A stretch of 64,000 nt of DNA from Vibrio sp. SCSIO 43137 (GCF_028201475.1 NZ_CP116383.1:3286001-3350000), one strand, 5' to 3'. Shown: positions 42,157 through 53,867, numbered from the stretch's first letter. The notes: a model not told the origin generated them from the letters alone. Numbers and translations: made by a program.

Positions 42157-42645
42157 ATGAAAGTCGGAATAATTATGGGGTCAAAGTCTGACTGGCCAAC
42201 AATGAAGTTGGCAGCGGATATGCTGGATCAGTTTGCTGTTCCTTATGAGACAAAGGTTGTGTCTGCTCACCGCACACCTCAACTGCTCGCCGACTATGCC
42301 ACAAGTGCAAAAGAGAGAGGAATTAAAGTGATTATTGCCGGTGCGGGTGGCGCGGCTCATCTGCCGGGTATGGCTGCGGCTTTCACCTCTCTGCCGGTGC
42401 TGGGTGTTCCTGTTCAGTCAAGAGCATTAAAAGGAATGGACTCTTTGCTGTCTATTGTGCAGATGCCGAAAGGAATTGCCGTCGGCACCCTGGCTATCGG
42501 AGAAGCCGGGGCAGCCAATGCAGGCTTGCTTGCCGCACAAATCATTGCCACTCACGATGACGAAGTAGCAGATAAGGTAGAGGCTTTCAGAAATAGCCAG
42601 ACTGAAACCATTCTTGCCAACCCTGACCCACGAGAGGACGACTAA
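42157..42645 (+). CDS. purE: N5-carboxyaminoimidazole ribonucleotide mutase
   Basis: A 162-residue class I PurE enzyme, converting N5-CAIR to CAIR in purine synthesis. It has [22 protein letters not shown] and [11 protein letters not shown] around the active site. The ATG at 42157 is preceded by AGGAG at 42144-42148; a GTG at 42139 has no ribosome site. purK starts one base after its stop. Confidence 0.96.
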   Translation: MKVGIIMGSKSDWPTMKLAADMLDQFAVPYETKVVSAHRTPQLLADYATSAKERGIKVIIAGAGGAAHLPGMAAAFTSLPVLGVPVQSRALKGMDSLLSIVQMPKGIAVGTLAIGEAGAANAGLLAAQIIATHDDEVADKVEAFRNSQTETILANPDPREDD

Positions 42646-42646
42646 C

Positions 42647-43771
42647 ATGCAGGTACTGGTACTGGGTGCTGGTCAGCTAGCCAGAATGATGGCGTTGGCC
42701 GGGGCACCGCTGAATATTGATGTATCGGCATATGATGTCCGCTCAGAAAATGTTGTCCATCCTCTGACGCTTGCTGTTATAGAGGCAGACTTAGAAAAAG
42801 CGATTAACCAGGCTGATGTTATTACTGCTGAGTTTGAACATATTCCTGCAGATATTCTGACTATCTGTGAAAAGAGCGGAAAATTCTTACCAAATCCTGA
42901 GGCGATACGTGCCGGTGGTGACAGAAGAGTGGAGAAAGCGCTACTTGATGCATCTGGTGTCCGTAATGCCAAGTACCACATAATCAATCAGCGGGCAGAC
43001 TTAGACACAGCCATTGAGAATATCGGGCTTCCCTTGGTATTAAAAACGGCTCTTGGCGGTTACGACGGTAAAGGGCAGTGGCGTCTGAAGTCAGTTGATC
43101 AAGCAGATTCTGTCTGGCAGGAGATGGCTGACAGCATAAAAAGCACAGAGCATCAGGCAGTTGTGGCTGAGCAGATGATTCCGTTTGAGCGTGAAGTCTC
43201 GCTAATTGGCGTACGTAACCAGCAAGGTGATATTAAAGCTTACCCTCTTACAGAAAATACCCACTTCGATGGAGTTCTAAGTGTATCCCGCGCCTTGCCT
43301 GAACATGCTCTGCAGCAGCAGGCGACGGACATGTTTAAAGCTATCGCTGAAAACCTGAACTACGTAGGCGTTCTGGCTCTGGAGTTTTTTGAACTAGACG
43401 GAAAACTACTGGTCAATGAGATCGCCCCCAGAGTCCACAACTCCGGTCACTGGACTCAGCAAGGTGCTGAAGTTTGCCAGTTTGAAAACCATCTCCGAGC
43501 CGTCTGCGGTCTGCCCCTTGGCAGTACTGAATTGATTCGCCCGACCGCCATGGTCAATATTCTCGGGCAGGATTTACTACCGGAACAGCTACTATCTCTG
43601 GATAGCTGCCATATTCACTGGTACGGAAAAGAGAAGCGTCCCGGAAGAAAGATGGGACATATCAATATTTGTGCTGATAACGAACAGCAGCTTAGTGAGC
43701 GATTACTTACTGTATCGAAATGGTTAGATAAGGATAGCTTTCCCGGCCTGCATGTAGCATTAAATCAATAA
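42647..43771 (+). CDS. purK: N5-carboxyaminoimidazole ribonucleotide synthase
   Basis: A 374-residue ATP-grasp enzyme making N5-CAIR from AIR, ATP and bicarbonate, supplying PurE. It begins [15 protein letters not shown] and contains the ATP-grasp core ([14 protein letters not shown]) and [14 protein letters not shown]. Start 42647 is one base after the purE stop and is translationally coupled; an earlier in-frame codon lies within purE. Confidence 0.96.
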   Translation: MQVLVLGAGQLARMMALAGAPLNIDVSAYDVRSENVVHPLTLAVIEADLEKAINQADVITAEFEHIPADILTICEKSGKFLPNPEAIRAGGDRRVEKALLDASGVRNAKYHIINQRADLDTAIENIGLPLVLKTALGGYDGKGQWRLKSVDQADSVWQEMADSIKSTEHQAVVAEQMIPFEREVSLIGVRNQQGDIKAYPLTENTHFDGVLSVSRALPEHALQQQATDMFKAIAENLNYVGVLALEFFELDGKLLVNEIAPRVHNSGHWTQQGAEVCQFENHLRAVCGLPLGSTELIRPTAMVNILGQDLLPEQLLSLDSCHIHWYGKEKRPGRKMGHINICADNEQQLSERLLTVSKWLDKDSFPGLHVALNQ

Positions 43772-43782
43772 ACTTCAGTAGT

Positions 43783-43811
43783 AAAAAAGGCGCTTTATCA
43801 TGCGCCTTTTT
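43783..43811. terminator. Bidirectional terminator after purK
   Basis: AAAAAAGGCGC pairs with GCGCCTTTTT around TTTATCAT and serves both purK and the convergent zinc-finger gene. Confidence 0.93.
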
Positions 43812-43813
43812 CT

Positions 43814-44368
43814 CTATTTACCCTGAATATGCTGACATTTCCTGCTCGCACACTGAACTTCCTCTTTCTTCTCTAGCAGAAGTGGGTAACCACAAACCTC
43901 ACACTTACCTATTACAGGAGGCTGGTTGACGGCAAACTTACATTTAGGGAAGTTATCGCAGGCATAGAAAACTTTACCGAAGCGGGACTTTCTCTCCACA
44001 AGCTGACCACGGTTACACTCCGGACAAGTACAACTATCCGTTTGTTCCTTATCAGCTTCTTGCTCCATTGACTCGATATGCTGACAATCAGGATAGCCAC
44101 TACATCCGATAAACATACCATAGCGTCCCTGACGTAAAACTAACTCACTCTGACATTGCGGACAGGGAACACCTAACGGCTTAACAATATGACCATCATT
44201 TTGATGAAGGGGTTTAATATAGTCGCACTGCGGATACTGGTTGCATCCGAGAAAAGGGCCATGCTTGCCATGGCGGAGCTGTAACTCTCCGCCACACTGT
44301 GGGCAAGGTTCATGATCAAGCGCGTGCTCGTGCGCTTCAAAAAGTTGGTGGTTTATCTTTCCGCTCAT
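43814..44368 (-). CDS. Topoisomerase-type zinc-ribbon protein (YrdD-like)
   Basis: A 184-residue protein with four C4 zinc ribbons of the DNA topoisomerase I C-terminal type (CPQCGGELQLRHGKHGPFLG; CPQCQSELVLRQGRYGMFIG; CPECNRGQLVERKSRFGKVF; CEVCGYPLLLEK). It has no topoisomerase catalytic domain, so it is a stand-alone nucleic-acid-binding protein of unknown role. It is the last gene of the dprA-smg unit. Confidence 0.88.
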   Translation of the reverse strand: MSGKINHQLFEAHEHALDHEPCPQCGGELQLRHGKHGPFLGCNQYPQCDYIKPLHQNDGHIVKPLGVPCPQCQSELVLRQGRYGMFIGCSGYPDCQHIESMEQEADKEQTDSCTCPECNRGQLVERKSRFGKVFYACDNFPKCKFAVNQPPVIGKCEVCGYPLLLEKKEEVQCASRKCQHIQGK

Positions 44369-44381
44369 AATCAGGCCTGCA

Positions 44382-44855
44382 CTAATGCAAAATACCTGTC
44401 TCTGCGGTATACAGAAGCTCTTCCATTAAGGTATATGCGTTTTCATTACCCGGAACATTAAACAGCACCATAAGAATGACCCATTTAAGATCTTCCAGCG
44501 CCAGTTCAGGTGTTTCCAGCCCCATGACTCTGTCGATCACCATTTCACGGGTCTCAGTAGTCAGTACATTAACCTGTTCGAGGAAAATAAGAAAACCACG
44601 GCAGGTCACATCAAGACGAGCCATCTCTTTTTCCGTATAGATACGGGTAGAGGTTGCTGCATTGGTGTCGATAACCGCACGGGTTTCACTCTGTTGAAGG
44701 GCTGCCAGACCTTCTAACCAATCCAGAGCCTTATAAATCTCTTTCTGGTGGAAGCCGGCTCTTAAAAGCTCTTCTTCAAGTTCGTCCTGGTCCACCATCA
44801 ACTCTGCATCACTATGGATGTAGGTTTCGAACAAATACATCAATATGTCCATCAT
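44382..44855 (-). CDS. smg: DUF494 family protein Smg
   Basis: A 157-residue acidic protein matching the Smg family ([19 protein letters not shown] ... [19 protein letters not shown]). Its molecular function is unknown to me. It starts two bases after the dprA stop, and the dprA-smg pairing is conserved across gammaproteobacteria. No signal peptide or membrane segment. Confidence 0.9.
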   Translation of the reverse strand: MMDILMYLFETYIHSDAELMVDQDELEEELLRAGFHQKEIYKALDWLEGLAALQQSETRAVIDTNAATSTRIYTEKEMARLDVTCRGFLIFLEQVNVLTTETREMVIDRVMGLETPELALEDLKWVILMVLFNVPGNENAYTLMEELLYTAETGILH

Positions 44856-44857
44856 AG

Positions 44858-45961
44858 CTAACCCCTCCTCATTCGAATATAGCCACCTGAAACGGCAGCA
44901 ACATGCCCTTGAAGCTCGAGCTCCAGAAGCTGCATCATTATTTCATGCACAGGTATATTGGTCCTCTGTGCCAAAATATCAACCGGTGTCGCTTCTACTC
45001 CTACGTTAGCTAACAGTTTAGCAAATGGCAATTGTTCATTTTCTTGTTGCACAGTAAACAAGCTGTTTTGATAACTAGATGACCCGCCTAAGTGATTTTC
45101 TATTTCAACCAGAATATCATCACAATCCTGTACCAGCTTAGCGCCTTGCTGGATAAGGGCATTACTTCCCCTGCAATTAGCATTTTGAATCATACCGGGA
45201 ACCACAAATACTTCGCGGTTCTGCTCAACGGCATATCTCGCCGTGATCAGGGAGCCACTCTTTATAGCCGCTTCAACAATAAGTACGCCAAGAGATAATC
45301 CACTGATGATCCTGTTCCGGCGGGGAAAGTGCTCCGCACGCGGTTTTGAATCAGGCCAGAACTCGGAAACAAGCAGCCCCTGTGATTCTATTCTCTTAGC
45401 CAGTGCTCTGTGTTTTGCCGGATAAACCGATTCCAGCCCGGATCCCAGCACAGCGATAGTATTCCCCTCAACAGACAAAGCACCATCATGAGCTCTGCCG
45501 TCAATACCAAGTGCCAGACCGCTGGTAATGGTCAGTCCGCTTTCAGCAAGCATAGCGGCAAACTGGCCAGCTACTTTCAGCCCTTCCAGAGAAGCATTAC
45601 GACTGCCGACAATGGCAATTTGCGCAGAGCTCAGTAACTCAATGCGGCCTTTGACAAACAGAACCAACGGAAAAGAGGCTATCTCTTTTAGCAAGGGAGG
45701 GAACTCAGGACTATGTGGAGTAACAATATTGTTAGATGAACTTTTGTTTCGCCAGTTTAAACAACGTTCAGCGTGCTTTTCTGCCTCGTAACGCAGGTAG
45801 CTAATCTGTTGCGCAGAAAAGCCTAGTTTTTCTAGGTGTTTATGAGAATAGCCGACAATATTCTCAGCTGAACCCATTGCGAGCAGTTTGGTTAACTTTC
45901 GGCAACCTATTTTCGGTACTGAGGTTAACATTAGCCAGCATAATAGCTCTTTCTCTGTCAT
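44858..45961 (-). CDS. dprA: DNA-processing protein DprA
   Basis: A 367-residue protein that loads RecA on incoming single strands during natural transformation. It has an N-terminal HhH-like part, the Rossmann core ([58 protein letters not shown]) and a C-terminal winged-helix domain ([20 protein letters not shown]). With comM in this window it points to a transformation-capable lineage. The first gene of a three-gene unit, it is divergent from def with a 258-base gap that holds no LysM-domain gene. Confidence 0.95.
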   Translation of the reverse strand: MTEKELLCWLMLTSVPKIGCRKLTKLLAMGSAENIVGYSHKHLEKLGFSAQQISYLRYEAEKHAERCLNWRNKSSSNNIVTPHSPEFPPLLKEIASFPLVLFVKGRIELLSSAQIAIVGSRNASLEGLKVAGQFAAMLAESGLTITSGLALGIDGRAHDGALSVEGNTIAVLGSGLESVYPAKHRALAKRIESQGLLVSEFWPDSKPRAEHFPRRNRIISGLSLGVLIVEAAIKSGSLITARYAVEQNREVFVVPGMIQNANCRGSNALIQQGAKLVQDCDDILVEIENHLGGSSSYQNSLFTVQQENEQLPFAKLLANVGVEATPVDILAQRTNIPVHEIMMQLLELELQGHVAAVSGGYIRMRRG

Positions 45962-46219
45962 TTCTGCCCCTACCCTGCTTCCACGCTGTCTGCTTAACCA
46001 AATAAAGAAAAAGCCCCTTGATATAACTGCTTATCTGTTGAAAATCAGCCCGGATAAAAAATGGATAAAAAAAGCACAAAAAAAAGAGTAAAATAATCAG
46101 AACCGACATACATCCGACGGCTATTTCTGTCCGGATGCTGTCATTTGACCATTAAAATGTCTAGAATTGGTGCCCCCGGCGTAAAGCCGATTCGGCACAG
46201 TTCAATTTTTTGAGTGTAT

Positions 46220-46732
46220 ATGTCTGTATTACAAGTATTAACATTTCCGGATGATCGCCTTCGTACGGTAGCAAAACCCGTTGAAGCAGTAACAACTGAA
46301 ATCCAAAAGTTCGTTGATGACATGATTGAAACCATGTACGCAGAAGAGGGTATCGGCCTTGCTGCAACACAGGTTGATTTCCACCAGCGCATCGTTGTGA
46401 TTGATGTTTCTGATACACGCGATCAACCTATGGTTCTTATCAATCCTGAAATCACTGAGAAACGCGGCGAAGACGGTATTGAAGAAGGGTGTCTTTCTGT
46501 GCCGGGAGCAAGAGCTTTAGTTCCCCGCGCTTCTGAAGTATCCGTAAAAGCTTTAAACCGTGAAGGTGAAGAATTTACCTTTGAAGCAGATGATCTTTTA
46601 GCCATCTGTGTTCAGCATGAACTTGACCATTTAGAGGGGAAACTTTTTGTCGATTACCTATCCCCGCTAAAACGCAAGCGAATTAAAGATAAGCTGGAAA
46701 AAATAAAGCGTTTTAACGAAAGAAATAAATAA
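46220..46732 (+). CDS. def: Peptide deformylase
   Basis: A 170-residue metalloenzyme removing the formyl group from nascent peptides. All three motifs are present: [18 protein letters not shown] and [11 protein letters not shown] (HExxH). The ATG at 46220 ([15 protein letters not shown]) is the family start; a GTG two codons upstream is less likely. fmt begins ten bases downstream, as in E. coli. Confidence 0.97.
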   Translation: MSVLQVLTFPDDRLRTVAKPVEAVTTEIQKFVDDMIETMYAEEGIGLAATQVDFHQRIVVIDVSDTRDQPMVLINPEITEKRGEDGIEEGCLSVPGARALVPRASEVSVKALNREGEEFTFEADDLLAICVQHELDHLEGKLFVDYLSPLKRKRIKDKLEKIKRFNERNK

Positions 46733-46742
46733 AGAGGTTTCC

Positions 46743-47690
46743 TTGAGTCAGCCACTACGTATTGTCTTTGCTGGAACTCCTGATTTCGCCGCCCGTCATC
46801 TGGCGGCGTTGTTGTCTACGGACCATGAGGTTATTGCTGTGTATACACAGCCAGATCGCCCGGCAGGAAGAGGTAAAAAACTAACCGCAAGCCCGGTAAA
46901 AAACATCGCACTGGAAAACAATATTGCTGTTTTTCAGCCTGAGAACTTTAAATCAGATGAAGCTAAGCAGCAGTTGGCTGACCTCAATGCCGATATTATG
47001 GTGGTGGTCGCTTACGGCCTGTTACTGCCTCAGGTAGTGCTGGATACACCGAAACTGGGCTGTATCAATGTTCACGGTTCTATCCTCCCGCGCTGGCGCG
47101 GAGCAGCACCGATCCAGCGTTCTATCTGGGCTGGTGATAGCGAAACCGGCGTGACTATTATGCAGATGGATATCGGACTGGATACCGGCGATATGCTGAA
47201 AATCGCCAGCCTGCCTATCGAGTCTGAAGATACCAGCGCCACAATGTATGACAAGCTGGCCAATCTTGGCCCTGATGCTCTGGTAGAGTGCCTTTCAGAG
47301 ATTGCTTCAGGCAAAGCCGTTGCTGAAAAGCAAAAAGATCATCTGGCCAATTACGCCAGTAAGCTATCTAAAGAAGAGGCAAAGATTGACTGGAATACAG
47401 ACGCAGCATTTATCGAACGCTGTGTAAGAGCATTCAATCCATGGCCTATGAGTTATTTTTCTGTAGACGGAAACAATATCAAGGTGTGGAAATCCAGAGT
47501 TGAAAGTGAAACATCTGACAAGCCGGCAGGAACCATATTGAAAGCCGATAAGACAGGAATTTATGTGAGTACCGCTAAAGAGATACTGGTACTTGAACAG
47601 ATTCAGATACCGGGTAAAAAAGCGATGTCGGTACAGGATGTTCTGAACTCCAAAAGCAGCTGGTTCCAGATAGATAGCCAGCTAAGCTAA
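46743..47690 (+). CDS. fmt: Methionyl-tRNA formyltransferase
   Basis: A 315-residue enzyme formylating initiator Met-tRNA with 10-formyl-THF. The formyltransferase core contains [28 protein letters not shown] and the [12 protein letters not shown] stretch; a C-terminal OB-like domain follows. It uses TTG as start codon (46743) after AGAGG; the resulting [13 protein letters not shown] matches family N-termini and there is no nearby ATG. Confidence 0.96.
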   Translation: MSQPLRIVFAGTPDFAARHLAALLSTDHEVIAVYTQPDRPAGRGKKLTASPVKNIALENNIAVFQPENFKSDEAKQQLADLNADIMVVVAYGLLLPQVVLDTPKLGCINVHGSILPRWRGAAPIQRSIWAGDSETGVTIMQMDIGLDTGDMLKIASLPIESEDTSATMYDKLANLGPDALVECLSEIASGKAVAEKQKDHLANYASKLSKEEAKIDWNTDAAFIERCVRAFNPWPMSYFSVDGNNIKVWKSRVESETSDKPAGTILKADKTGIYVSTAKEILVLEQIQIPGKKAMSVQDVLNSKSSWFQIDSQLS

Positions 47691-47755
47691 TTAAATGCTT
47701 ACATCGGCTGGCTCTGCCAGCCTTTACTTTTCAGAGATAAAATTAAGGTCACATA

Positions 47756-49036
47756 ATGAATGTTCGCGCAGCTGCGGCCAAGGTTCTTTTTCAGGTAGTA
47801 GATAAAGGACAGTCACTTTCTACTGCATTACCGGCAGCCCAACAAACCATCAAACCTCGCGATCATGCCCTGCTTCAGGAAATCTGTTATGGCGCATTAC
47901 GCTATCTGCCTCGTCTGGAGTCCATTGCAAATCAATTGATGGACAAGCCATTAAAAGGGAAAAAGCGTGTAGTGCACCATCTTGTGTTAGTAGGTATCTA
48001 CCAGATAAGCTTTATGAGAATTCCTGCCCATGCAGCTGTCGGCGAAACCGTAGAAGCAACTAAAAACCTGAAAGAACCAAGGCTTCGCGGATTAATCAAT
48101 GCCGTTTTACGCAACTACCAGCGAAATCAACAAGAGCTGGATGCACAGGCCACCAGCCATGATGCTGGTAAGTACGGCCATCCTAGCTGGCTGATGAAAA
48201 CTCTGAAAGAGGCCTACCCTGAACACTGGCAGCAGATAATAGAAGCCAATAACAGTAAAGCACCCATGTGGCTGCGGGTTAACAGTAAGCATCACTCATG
48301 TGACAGTTACCTTAAAAAGCTGGAAAAAGAGGGCATTAGCGCTGAGAAGCACTCACAGGCAGAAGATGCACTGTTATTAGATTCTCCTTGTGATGTCAGC
48401 AAGCTTCCGGGCTTTGAAAAAGGTTGGGTATCGGTTCAGGATGCCGCAGCTCAGCTTTCTGTCGATTACCTTAAGCCTCAGGATGGCGAACTGATTCTGG
48501 ACTGCTGTGCAGCACCCGGAGGAAAAACCGTCCATATACTGGAGCGGACAAATGATTGTCAGGTAGTGGCCATCGATGCCGATGAGTTCCGTCTTAAACG
48601 TGTCTATGAAAACCTTAAGCGCCTGAATGTTTCTGCAAAAGTGGTTTGTGGAGATGCCAGAACACCAGAAAAGTGGTGGCAAGGTGACAAGTTTGACCGC
48701 ATTCTGCTGGATGCACCATGTTCCGCGACCGGCGTTATTCGTCGCCATCCGGATATAAAATGGCTGCGCAGGGCAGAAGACATTCAAGCATTATCTGATT
48801 TGCAGCGCGAAATCATGGATGCAATGTGGCAACAGCTTAAAGCCGGAGGCACAATGGTATATGCAACCTGCTCAATTATGCCTCAGGAAAACAGACTGCA
48901 AGTCGCTTCTTTCCTTGAAAGAACCCCTGATGCCAGATTGCTGGACTCCGAAATTTCATCACCGGGCAGACAAATTCTCCCGGGAGAAGAGAGCATGGAC
49001 GGCTTCTATTACGCCGTATTAACCAAGCAGGCTTAA
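47756..49036 (+). CDS. rsmB: 16S rRNA m5C967 methyltransferase
   Basis: A 426-residue SAM-dependent enzyme. It has an N-terminal NusB-like RNA-binding domain ([34 protein letters not shown]) and a C-terminal Rossmann methyltransferase with [14 protein letters not shown]. The two catalytic cysteine motifs are [20 protein letters not shown] and [11 protein letters not shown]. It follows fmt in the conserved def-fmt-rsmB-trkA order. Confidence 0.96.
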   Translation: MNVRAAAAKVLFQVVDKGQSLSTALPAAQQTIKPRDHALLQEICYGALRYLPRLESIANQLMDKPLKGKKRVVHHLVLVGIYQISFMRIPAHAAVGETVEATKNLKEPRLRGLINAVLRNYQRNQQELDAQATSHDAGKYGHPSWLMKTLKEAYPEHWQQIIEANNSKAPMWLRVNSKHHSCDSYLKKLEKEGISAEKHSQAEDALLLDSPCDVSKLPGFEKGWVSVQDAAAQLSVDYLKPQDGELILDCCAAPGGKTVHILERTNDCQVVAIDADEFRLKRVYENLKRLNVSAKVVCGDARTPEKWWQGDKFDRILLDAPCSATGVIRRHPDIKWLRRAEDIQALSDLQREIMDAMWQQLKAGGTMVYATCSIMPQENRLQVASFLERTPDARLLDSEISSPGRQILPGEESMDGFYYAVLTKQA

Positions 49037-49083
49037 AGCAGTTTTGTTTCCCCAAACAGTGATTGTTAAAGAGATCAAATAAC

Positions 49084-50460
49084 ATGAAAATCATCATTCT
49101 CGGTGCAGGTCAGGTCGGCGGCACACTGGCAGAAAACTTAGTTGGCGAAAATAACGATATCACCATCATAGACAAAAATGGCGATCGTCTTCGTGAGCTG
49201 CAGGATAAGTATGATTTACGTGTTATTAACGGTTTTGCCAGTCATCCGGAAACCCTGCGCGAAGCAGGCGCTCAGGATGCCGATATGCTGGTGGCAGTAA
49301 CGAACTCTGATGAAACCAATATGGCCGCCTGTCAGGTTGCCTTTACCATCTTTAACACTCCAAACCGGATTGCACGGATACGTTCACCGGAATACCTGCG
49401 CGAAAAAGACGCTCTGTTCCAGTCAGGCGCAGTTCCTGTCGATCACCTTATTGCCCCCGAAGAGCTGGTAACCAGCTATATTCAGCGTCTGATTCAGTAC
49501 CCCGGTGCACTTCAGGTGGTCAGCTTCGCAGAGAAGAAAGTCAGCCTGGTTGCCGTTAAAGCCTACTATGGCGGTCCATTAGTAGGTAATGCGCTCTCTA
49601 CCCTGCGTGACCATATGCCTCATATTGACACCAGGGTTGCAGCTATTTTCCGTCAGGGCAGGCCTATCCGTCCACAGGGAACCACTATTATTGAAGCGGA
49701 CGATGAAGTCTTCTTCGTTGCCGCCAGTAACAATATTCGTTCTGTAATGAGTGAGCTTCAGCGGTTAGAGAAGCCTTACCGGCGCATTATGATTGTCGGC
49801 GGAGGTAACATTGGTGCTTCACTGGCTAAGCGTCTCGATCAAGATCATAGTGTAAAGCTGATTGAACGAAGCCTGACCCGGGCAGAAAAACTGTCCGAAG
49901 AGCTGGAAAACACCATTGTATTCTGTGGTGATGCCGCCGATCAGGAACTGCTGTCTGAAGAGAATATCGATCAGGTCGATGTATTTATTGCCCTGACCAA
50001 CGAAGATGAAACCAATATTATGTCCGCCATGCTGGCAAAAAGGCTTGGTGCGAAAAAGGTGATGGTACTTATCCAGCGTGGTGCTTATGTTGACCTGGTT
50101 CAGGGCGGCGCCATTGATGTTGCTATTTCTCCTCAACAGGCCACTATTTCTGCCCTTCTGACCCATGTAAGACGTGCGGATATTGTCAATGTATCATCAC
50201 TGCGTCGCGGTGCTGCGGAAGCCATTGAAGCCATAGCCCATGGTGATGAAACTACCTCTAAAGTTGTCGGACGTTCAATCGGTGAGCTAAGACTGCCACC
50301 GGGTACAACCATTGGTGCCATTGTCCGGGGTGACGAAGTACTTATCGCCCATGACAAGACAGTTATCGAGCAGGACGACCATGTTGTTATGTTCCTGGTA
50401 GACAAGAAATATGTACCGGATGTTGAAGCGCTGTTCCAGCCAAGTCCGTTCTTCTTATAA
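49084..50460 (+). CDS. trkA: Trk system potassium uptake regulator TrkA
   Basis: A 458-residue peripheral membrane protein that gates TrkH in response to NAD(H)/ATP. It has two repeats, each an RCK_N Rossmann fold ([36 protein letters not shown]) followed by an RCK_C domain ([35 protein letters not shown]). The ATG at 49084 gives the family length; a TTG at 49063 is less likely. trkH starts 16 bases downstream. Confidence 0.97.
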   Translation: MKIIILGAGQVGGTLAENLVGENNDITIIDKNGDRLRELQDKYDLRVINGFASHPETLREAGAQDADMLVAVTNSDETNMAACQVAFTIFNTPNRIARIRSPEYLREKDALFQSGAVPVDHLIAPEELVTSYIQRLIQYPGALQVVSFAEKKVSLVAVKAYYGGPLVGNALSTLRDHMPHIDTRVAAIFRQGRPIRPQGTTIIEADDEVFFVAASNNIRSVMSELQRLEKPYRRIMIVGGGNIGASLAKRLDQDHSVKLIERSLTRAEKLSEELENTIVFCGDAADQELLSEENIDQVDVFIALTNEDETNIMSAMLAKRLGAKKVMVLIQRGAYVDLVQGGAIDVAISPQQATISALLTHVRRADIVNVSSLRRGAAEAIEAIAHGDETTSKVVGRSIGELRLPPGTTIGAIVRGDEVLIAHDKTVIEQDDHVVMFLVDKKYVPDVEALFQPSPFFL

Positions 50461-50476
50461 CACTTGACCTTAAGTT

Positions 50477-51922
50477 ATGGTAAACCTGCGGCCTATTCTG
50501 TTCGTTATTGGATTGGTGCTATCAAAATTAGCCCTTTTTATGTACGTACCGACCTTAGTCTCCTTTTTGTCAGGGACTGACGGTTTCTTAGAATTTGGTA
50601 AATCTGTTCTTATCACCCATGCAATCTCCTTTGTATGCGTTACTCTGGGCAGAAAGAAACCTTTCCGGCTCGGGGTGAGGGATATGTTCCTGATCACCTC
50701 GCTGGTCTGGACCATATCCAGTGCCTTTGCTGCCCTGCCATTTGTGTTTATTAACCACATTAGTTTCACCGATGCTTATTTTGAAACCATGTCCGGTATT
50801 ACTACCACAGGCTCAACGGTATTAAGCGGACTGGACGATATGGCACCCAGCATTCTGCTCTGGCGCTCTATCCTGCAGTGGCTGGGAGGCATTGGGTTTA
50901 TCGTTATGGCAGTAGCTATTCTTCCTATGCTGAACGTAGGTGGCATGCGGCTGTTCCAGACAGAGTCTTCTGACTGGTCTGATAAAAGCAGCCCGAGAGC
51001 CAAAACCGTAGCAAAAAATATTGTGGTGGTTTATATCTCCCTCACACTAGCCTGTTTTATCGGCTACCTGATCACAGGGATGGGGCCTTTTGATGCCATT
51101 AACCACGCCTTTACTACCCTGTCGACGGGAGGTTACTCAACATCCGACAGCTCCATGAACCTTTTCTCTGATGGTGCTCACTGGGTTGGAACCGTATTTA
51201 TGTTTTTAGGCGGGCTGCCATTTTTGCTGTTCGTCAGTGCCATTAAAAGACGCTCTCTTGTTGCCATCTACAGTGATGCCCAAGTGAAGGGGTTCTCACT
51301 GCTGTTTATTGTTTCAAGTCTTGTGGTTGCTATCTGGCTTCAGGTTCACAATGATTACAGCTTCCCTGATGCTATCCGTGTTTCAATGTTTAATATTGTC
51401 TCGGTAGTAACCACCACAGGATATGGCTTAGAAGACTTTACTGCATGGGGAGCACTTCCCACAGTGCTGTTTGCCTTCCTGATGCTGGCAGGTGCCTGTT
51501 CTGGCTCAACCTCCGGCGGGATTAAAATTTTCCGCTTTCAGATAGCCATGACGCTGCTTAATAAACAGATGATGAGGCTGGTTCACCCTTCCGGTGTCTT
51601 TGTTCAGAGATATAACAAACGGCCGGTAAACGACGATATTGTCCGCTCAGTAGTAGCCTTTGCTATCACCTTCTTTGCCACAATTATCCTGATAGCAGCA
51701 TGTCTGGCATCACTGGGGCTCGATCCAATAACCAGTATTTCAGGTTCAGTGACCGCCGTTGCCAATGTAGGTCCGGGCATGGGCTCAGTAATAGGCCCAA
51801 CCGGTAACTTCTCTCCGCTACCGGATCTGGCAAAATGGATACTCAGTTTTGGTATGTTGATGGGAAGACTGGAAATTCTGACCATCTTGGTACTTTTCTT
51901 CCCGGCATTCTGGAAAAGCTGA
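50477..51922 (+). CDS. trkH: Trk system potassium transporter TrkH
   Basis: A 481-residue inner-membrane K+ channel-like transporter with repeated pore motifs, for example MSGITTTGSTVLSGLDD, FTTLSTGGYSTSD and SVVTTTGYGLEDF. Other landmarks are WRSILQWLGGIGFIVMAVAI and ACSGSTSGGIKIFRF. Together with TrkA it forms the main potassium uptake system. It is the last gene of this run and is followed by a convergent gene. Confidence 0.96.
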   Translation: MVNLRPILFVIGLVLSKLALFMYVPTLVSFLSGTDGFLEFGKSVLITHAISFVCVTLGRKKPFRLGVRDMFLITSLVWTISSAFAALPFVFINHISFTDAYFETMSGITTTGSTVLSGLDDMAPSILLWRSILQWLGGIGFIVMAVAILPMLNVGGMRLFQTESSDWSDKSSPRAKTVAKNIVVVYISLTLACFIGYLITGMGPFDAINHAFTTLSTGGYSTSDSSMNLFSDGAHWVGTVFMFLGGLPFLLFVSAIKRRSLVAIYSDAQVKGFSLLFIVSSLVVAIWLQVHNDYSFPDAIRVSMFNIVSVVTTTGYGLEDFTAWGALPTVLFAFLMLAGACSGSTSGGIKIFRFQIAMTLLNKQMMRLVHPSGVFVQRYNKRPVNDDIVRSVVAFAITFFATIILIAACLASLGLDPITSISGSVTAVANVGPGMGSVIGPTGNFSPLPDLAKWILSFGMLMGRLEILTILVLFFPAFWKS

Positions 51923-51966
51923 CAATCAGACTCTTTGCTTCAAAGCCTTTTAACTCAAGTGAGCAG

Positions 51967-52620
51967 CTAAACCGGCTCTACATAGAAATAGATAGCAAAG
52001 AAATGACATAAACAACCCGCCAGCACAAAGCAGTGCCATATGGCGTGGTTAAAAGGAATTTTTTTGGCAATATAAAACAACACCCCGGCAGAATAGATTG
52101 CCCCGCCTGCTGCCAGAAGAATAATACCCCCGATATTGAGTACCAAAGCAAGTTGATAAATCACTATCAGAGACAGCCATCCCATAGTTAAATAAGCAAC
52201 CAAAGACAGCTTTTTAAACCGGTAAACGAACAACACTTTAAAGATGATACCGACGATGGCAATCAACCATATAGCAACCATCAGCCCAATAGCTAACGGT
52301 GTTCTCAGGCTGACTAACAGAAAGGGAGTATAGCTTCCGGCGATCAGCAGAAAAATCGCACAATGATCAAAGGTTTTCAGAGCCCGCTTCGCCTTTTGGA
52401 AAGGAATAGCGTGATAAAGGGTTGAAGCAAGAAAGAGAATAATAATACTGCTGCCGTAAATGCTCATGCTGACGATGGTTAGTGGATCAGCATTAAGCTC
52501 AATTGCCTTCATTAATAAAAAAATCAGGCCAACGCCACCCAAAACGACACCAATACCATGAGTAACCGAATTGGCAACTTCCTCTTTGAGACTATATGGA
52601 TCCGTTTTTGCTCTGGTCAT
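51967..52620 (-). CDS. Hemolysin III family membrane protein (YqfA/HlyIII)
   Basis: A 217-residue seven-helix membrane protein of the PAQR/HlyIII family. Typical stretches are [50 protein letters not shown] and [21 protein letters not shown], whose His and Asp residues could bind zinc. The old name comes from one hemolytic homologue; most members have no proven hemolytic role. Single gene. Confidence 0.9.
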   Translation of the reverse strand: MTRAKTDPYSLKEEVANSVTHGIGVVLGGVGLIFLLMKAIELNADPLTIVSMSIYGSSIIILFLASTLYHAIPFQKAKRALKTFDHCAIFLLIAGSYTPFLLVSLRTPLAIGLMVAIWLIAIVGIIFKVLFVYRFKKLSLVAYLTMGWLSLIVIYQLALVLNIGGIILLAAGGAIYSAGVLFYIAKKIPFNHAIWHCFVLAGCLCHFFAIYFYVEPV

Positions 52621-52710
52621 ACCCTAACCCTCACTGCTAAGAGTTAGAATATGATATATTCAGCTTACACATGTAAGCTTAAATTGATAATCTTTTAAAA
52701 CGAAGCTAAA

Positions 52711-53505
52711 TTAAGTTGTCGATTGCAGATACTCAAGCACCTGTTTACCAGCCTCTTTGCCAGATAAACTCATCGGAAGCTGTAGATGCCTTTTTAACTC
52801 ACCGGTTCCCAGCAAGCTAGACAGCATACCCTTTAGGCCACTCTGTTTCCGGTCAATTTCAAACCAGAGTTCAAGTTTGTCCGGATGACGATAGAGAACA
52901 ATCTCCAGCTCACGCCACACTCCATGGAATGGTCCGGTGGTAGGAACAAACTCAAACTCCTGAACAAAAGGCATGGCAAATCCTTTCGCTGACTCACACT
53001 CCACCTGTCGGATACGAAGCCCCTGCTCCTCTAACTCAGAAAATATACCGTCCAACAAAGCATCGGGTCGGACCGTCAGCATATCCTTATCTTTCGGATC
53101 CCTTGCCATAGAAATATCCAGACCTGTCTCCAGCCAGACTTTTGTATCACCGATGGAAACCGGCGTATTTAAAGGGATCTCCAGTTCTACATCAAAATCA
53201 CGCTGCTGGCCCGGTTCAATAGTAAAGGCGTAAGGGAGTTTCCATTCCGCCAGTTTATAATCTTTAGCAACCCTGCGGGTACGCTCTCCGCCATCTTCAG
53301 AATTGCTTTCAACTGTCTCTTCAGCGAAGTAACGGCAATATATCTTTAACTCAATATTGTCTATCTCCTGCGCGGTTGCACCACCATAGACCTCTACTGA
53401 TACACTGGCTTTATCTCCCGGAATCAGGTATTCCTGCTGCAATACAGAATCCACTCTTGCTGAGCCAATACCAAAACTGGCTAAGGTTTTTTTTAGAAAA
53501 GACAT
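52711..53505 (-). CDS. Spo0M-like sporulation-control family protein
   Basis: A 264-residue soluble protein with the Spo0M/SpoOM arrestin-like fold (N-terminus MSFLKKTLASFGIGSARVD, then DIELPTE-type beta segments such as FDVELEIPLNTPVSIGDTKV). The family name comes from Bacillus; in vibrios its function is unknown. It has no signal peptide. Neighbouring genes give no operon. Confidence 0.85.
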   Translation of the reverse strand: MSFLKKTLASFGIGSARVDSVLQQEYLIPGDKASVSVEVYGGATAQEIDNIELKIYCRYFAEETVESNSEDGGERTRRVAKDYKLAEWKLPYAFTIEPGQQRDFDVELEIPLNTPVSIGDTKVWLETGLDISMARDPKDKDMLTVRPDALLDGIFSELEEQGLRIRQVECESAKGFAMPFVQEFEFVPTTGPFHGVWRELEIVLYRHPDKLELWFEIDRKQSGLKGMLSSLLGTGELKRHLQLPMSLSGKEAGKQVLEYLQSTT

Positions 53506-53826
53506 GTAAAGCTACTCCTTAATAACAACGTGTTGCCGGTAAAAAGATAAACTCTCCCTGTTTTACCGAATCTAATCATAATATTAGCAAAGCCGGATTC
53601 TACAACCGGATGTTTTTTCGGGATTTAATTCAAAATTATTGCTTCTGTCTGGGTTTGTTTGCAGTAATTTATTTGTCCCACCAATCAGAAAAACTCATTA
53701 TTCAAATCTCTCTGTATAAGTCATAAAAACAAGAGCAACCGTACAGCTAAAACGCTGATTAAAATCGTCTAAAAAAACATCATTTTTTTACTGATCATCT
53801 AATAGCTTAATGCTATGCTTTAGGTC
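53506..53826. other. AT-rich intergenic stretch
   Basis: It lies between divergent units. I see no coding frame. A -10-like TATGCT near 53811 lies just before the palindrome at 53827 and may serve the small downstream gene. Confidence 0.5.
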
Positions 53827-53844
53827 GATATGCAATTGCATATC
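53827..53844. promoter_or_regulatory. 18-bp perfect palindrome, putative operator
   Basis: GATATGCAATTGCATATC is self-complementary. It sits 24 bases before the start of the small gene at 53868, around the expected transcription start, which is a typical operator position. The binding protein is unknown. Confidence 0.6.
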
Positions 53845-53867
53845 TTTACACCTGGTTATTTATAGGA

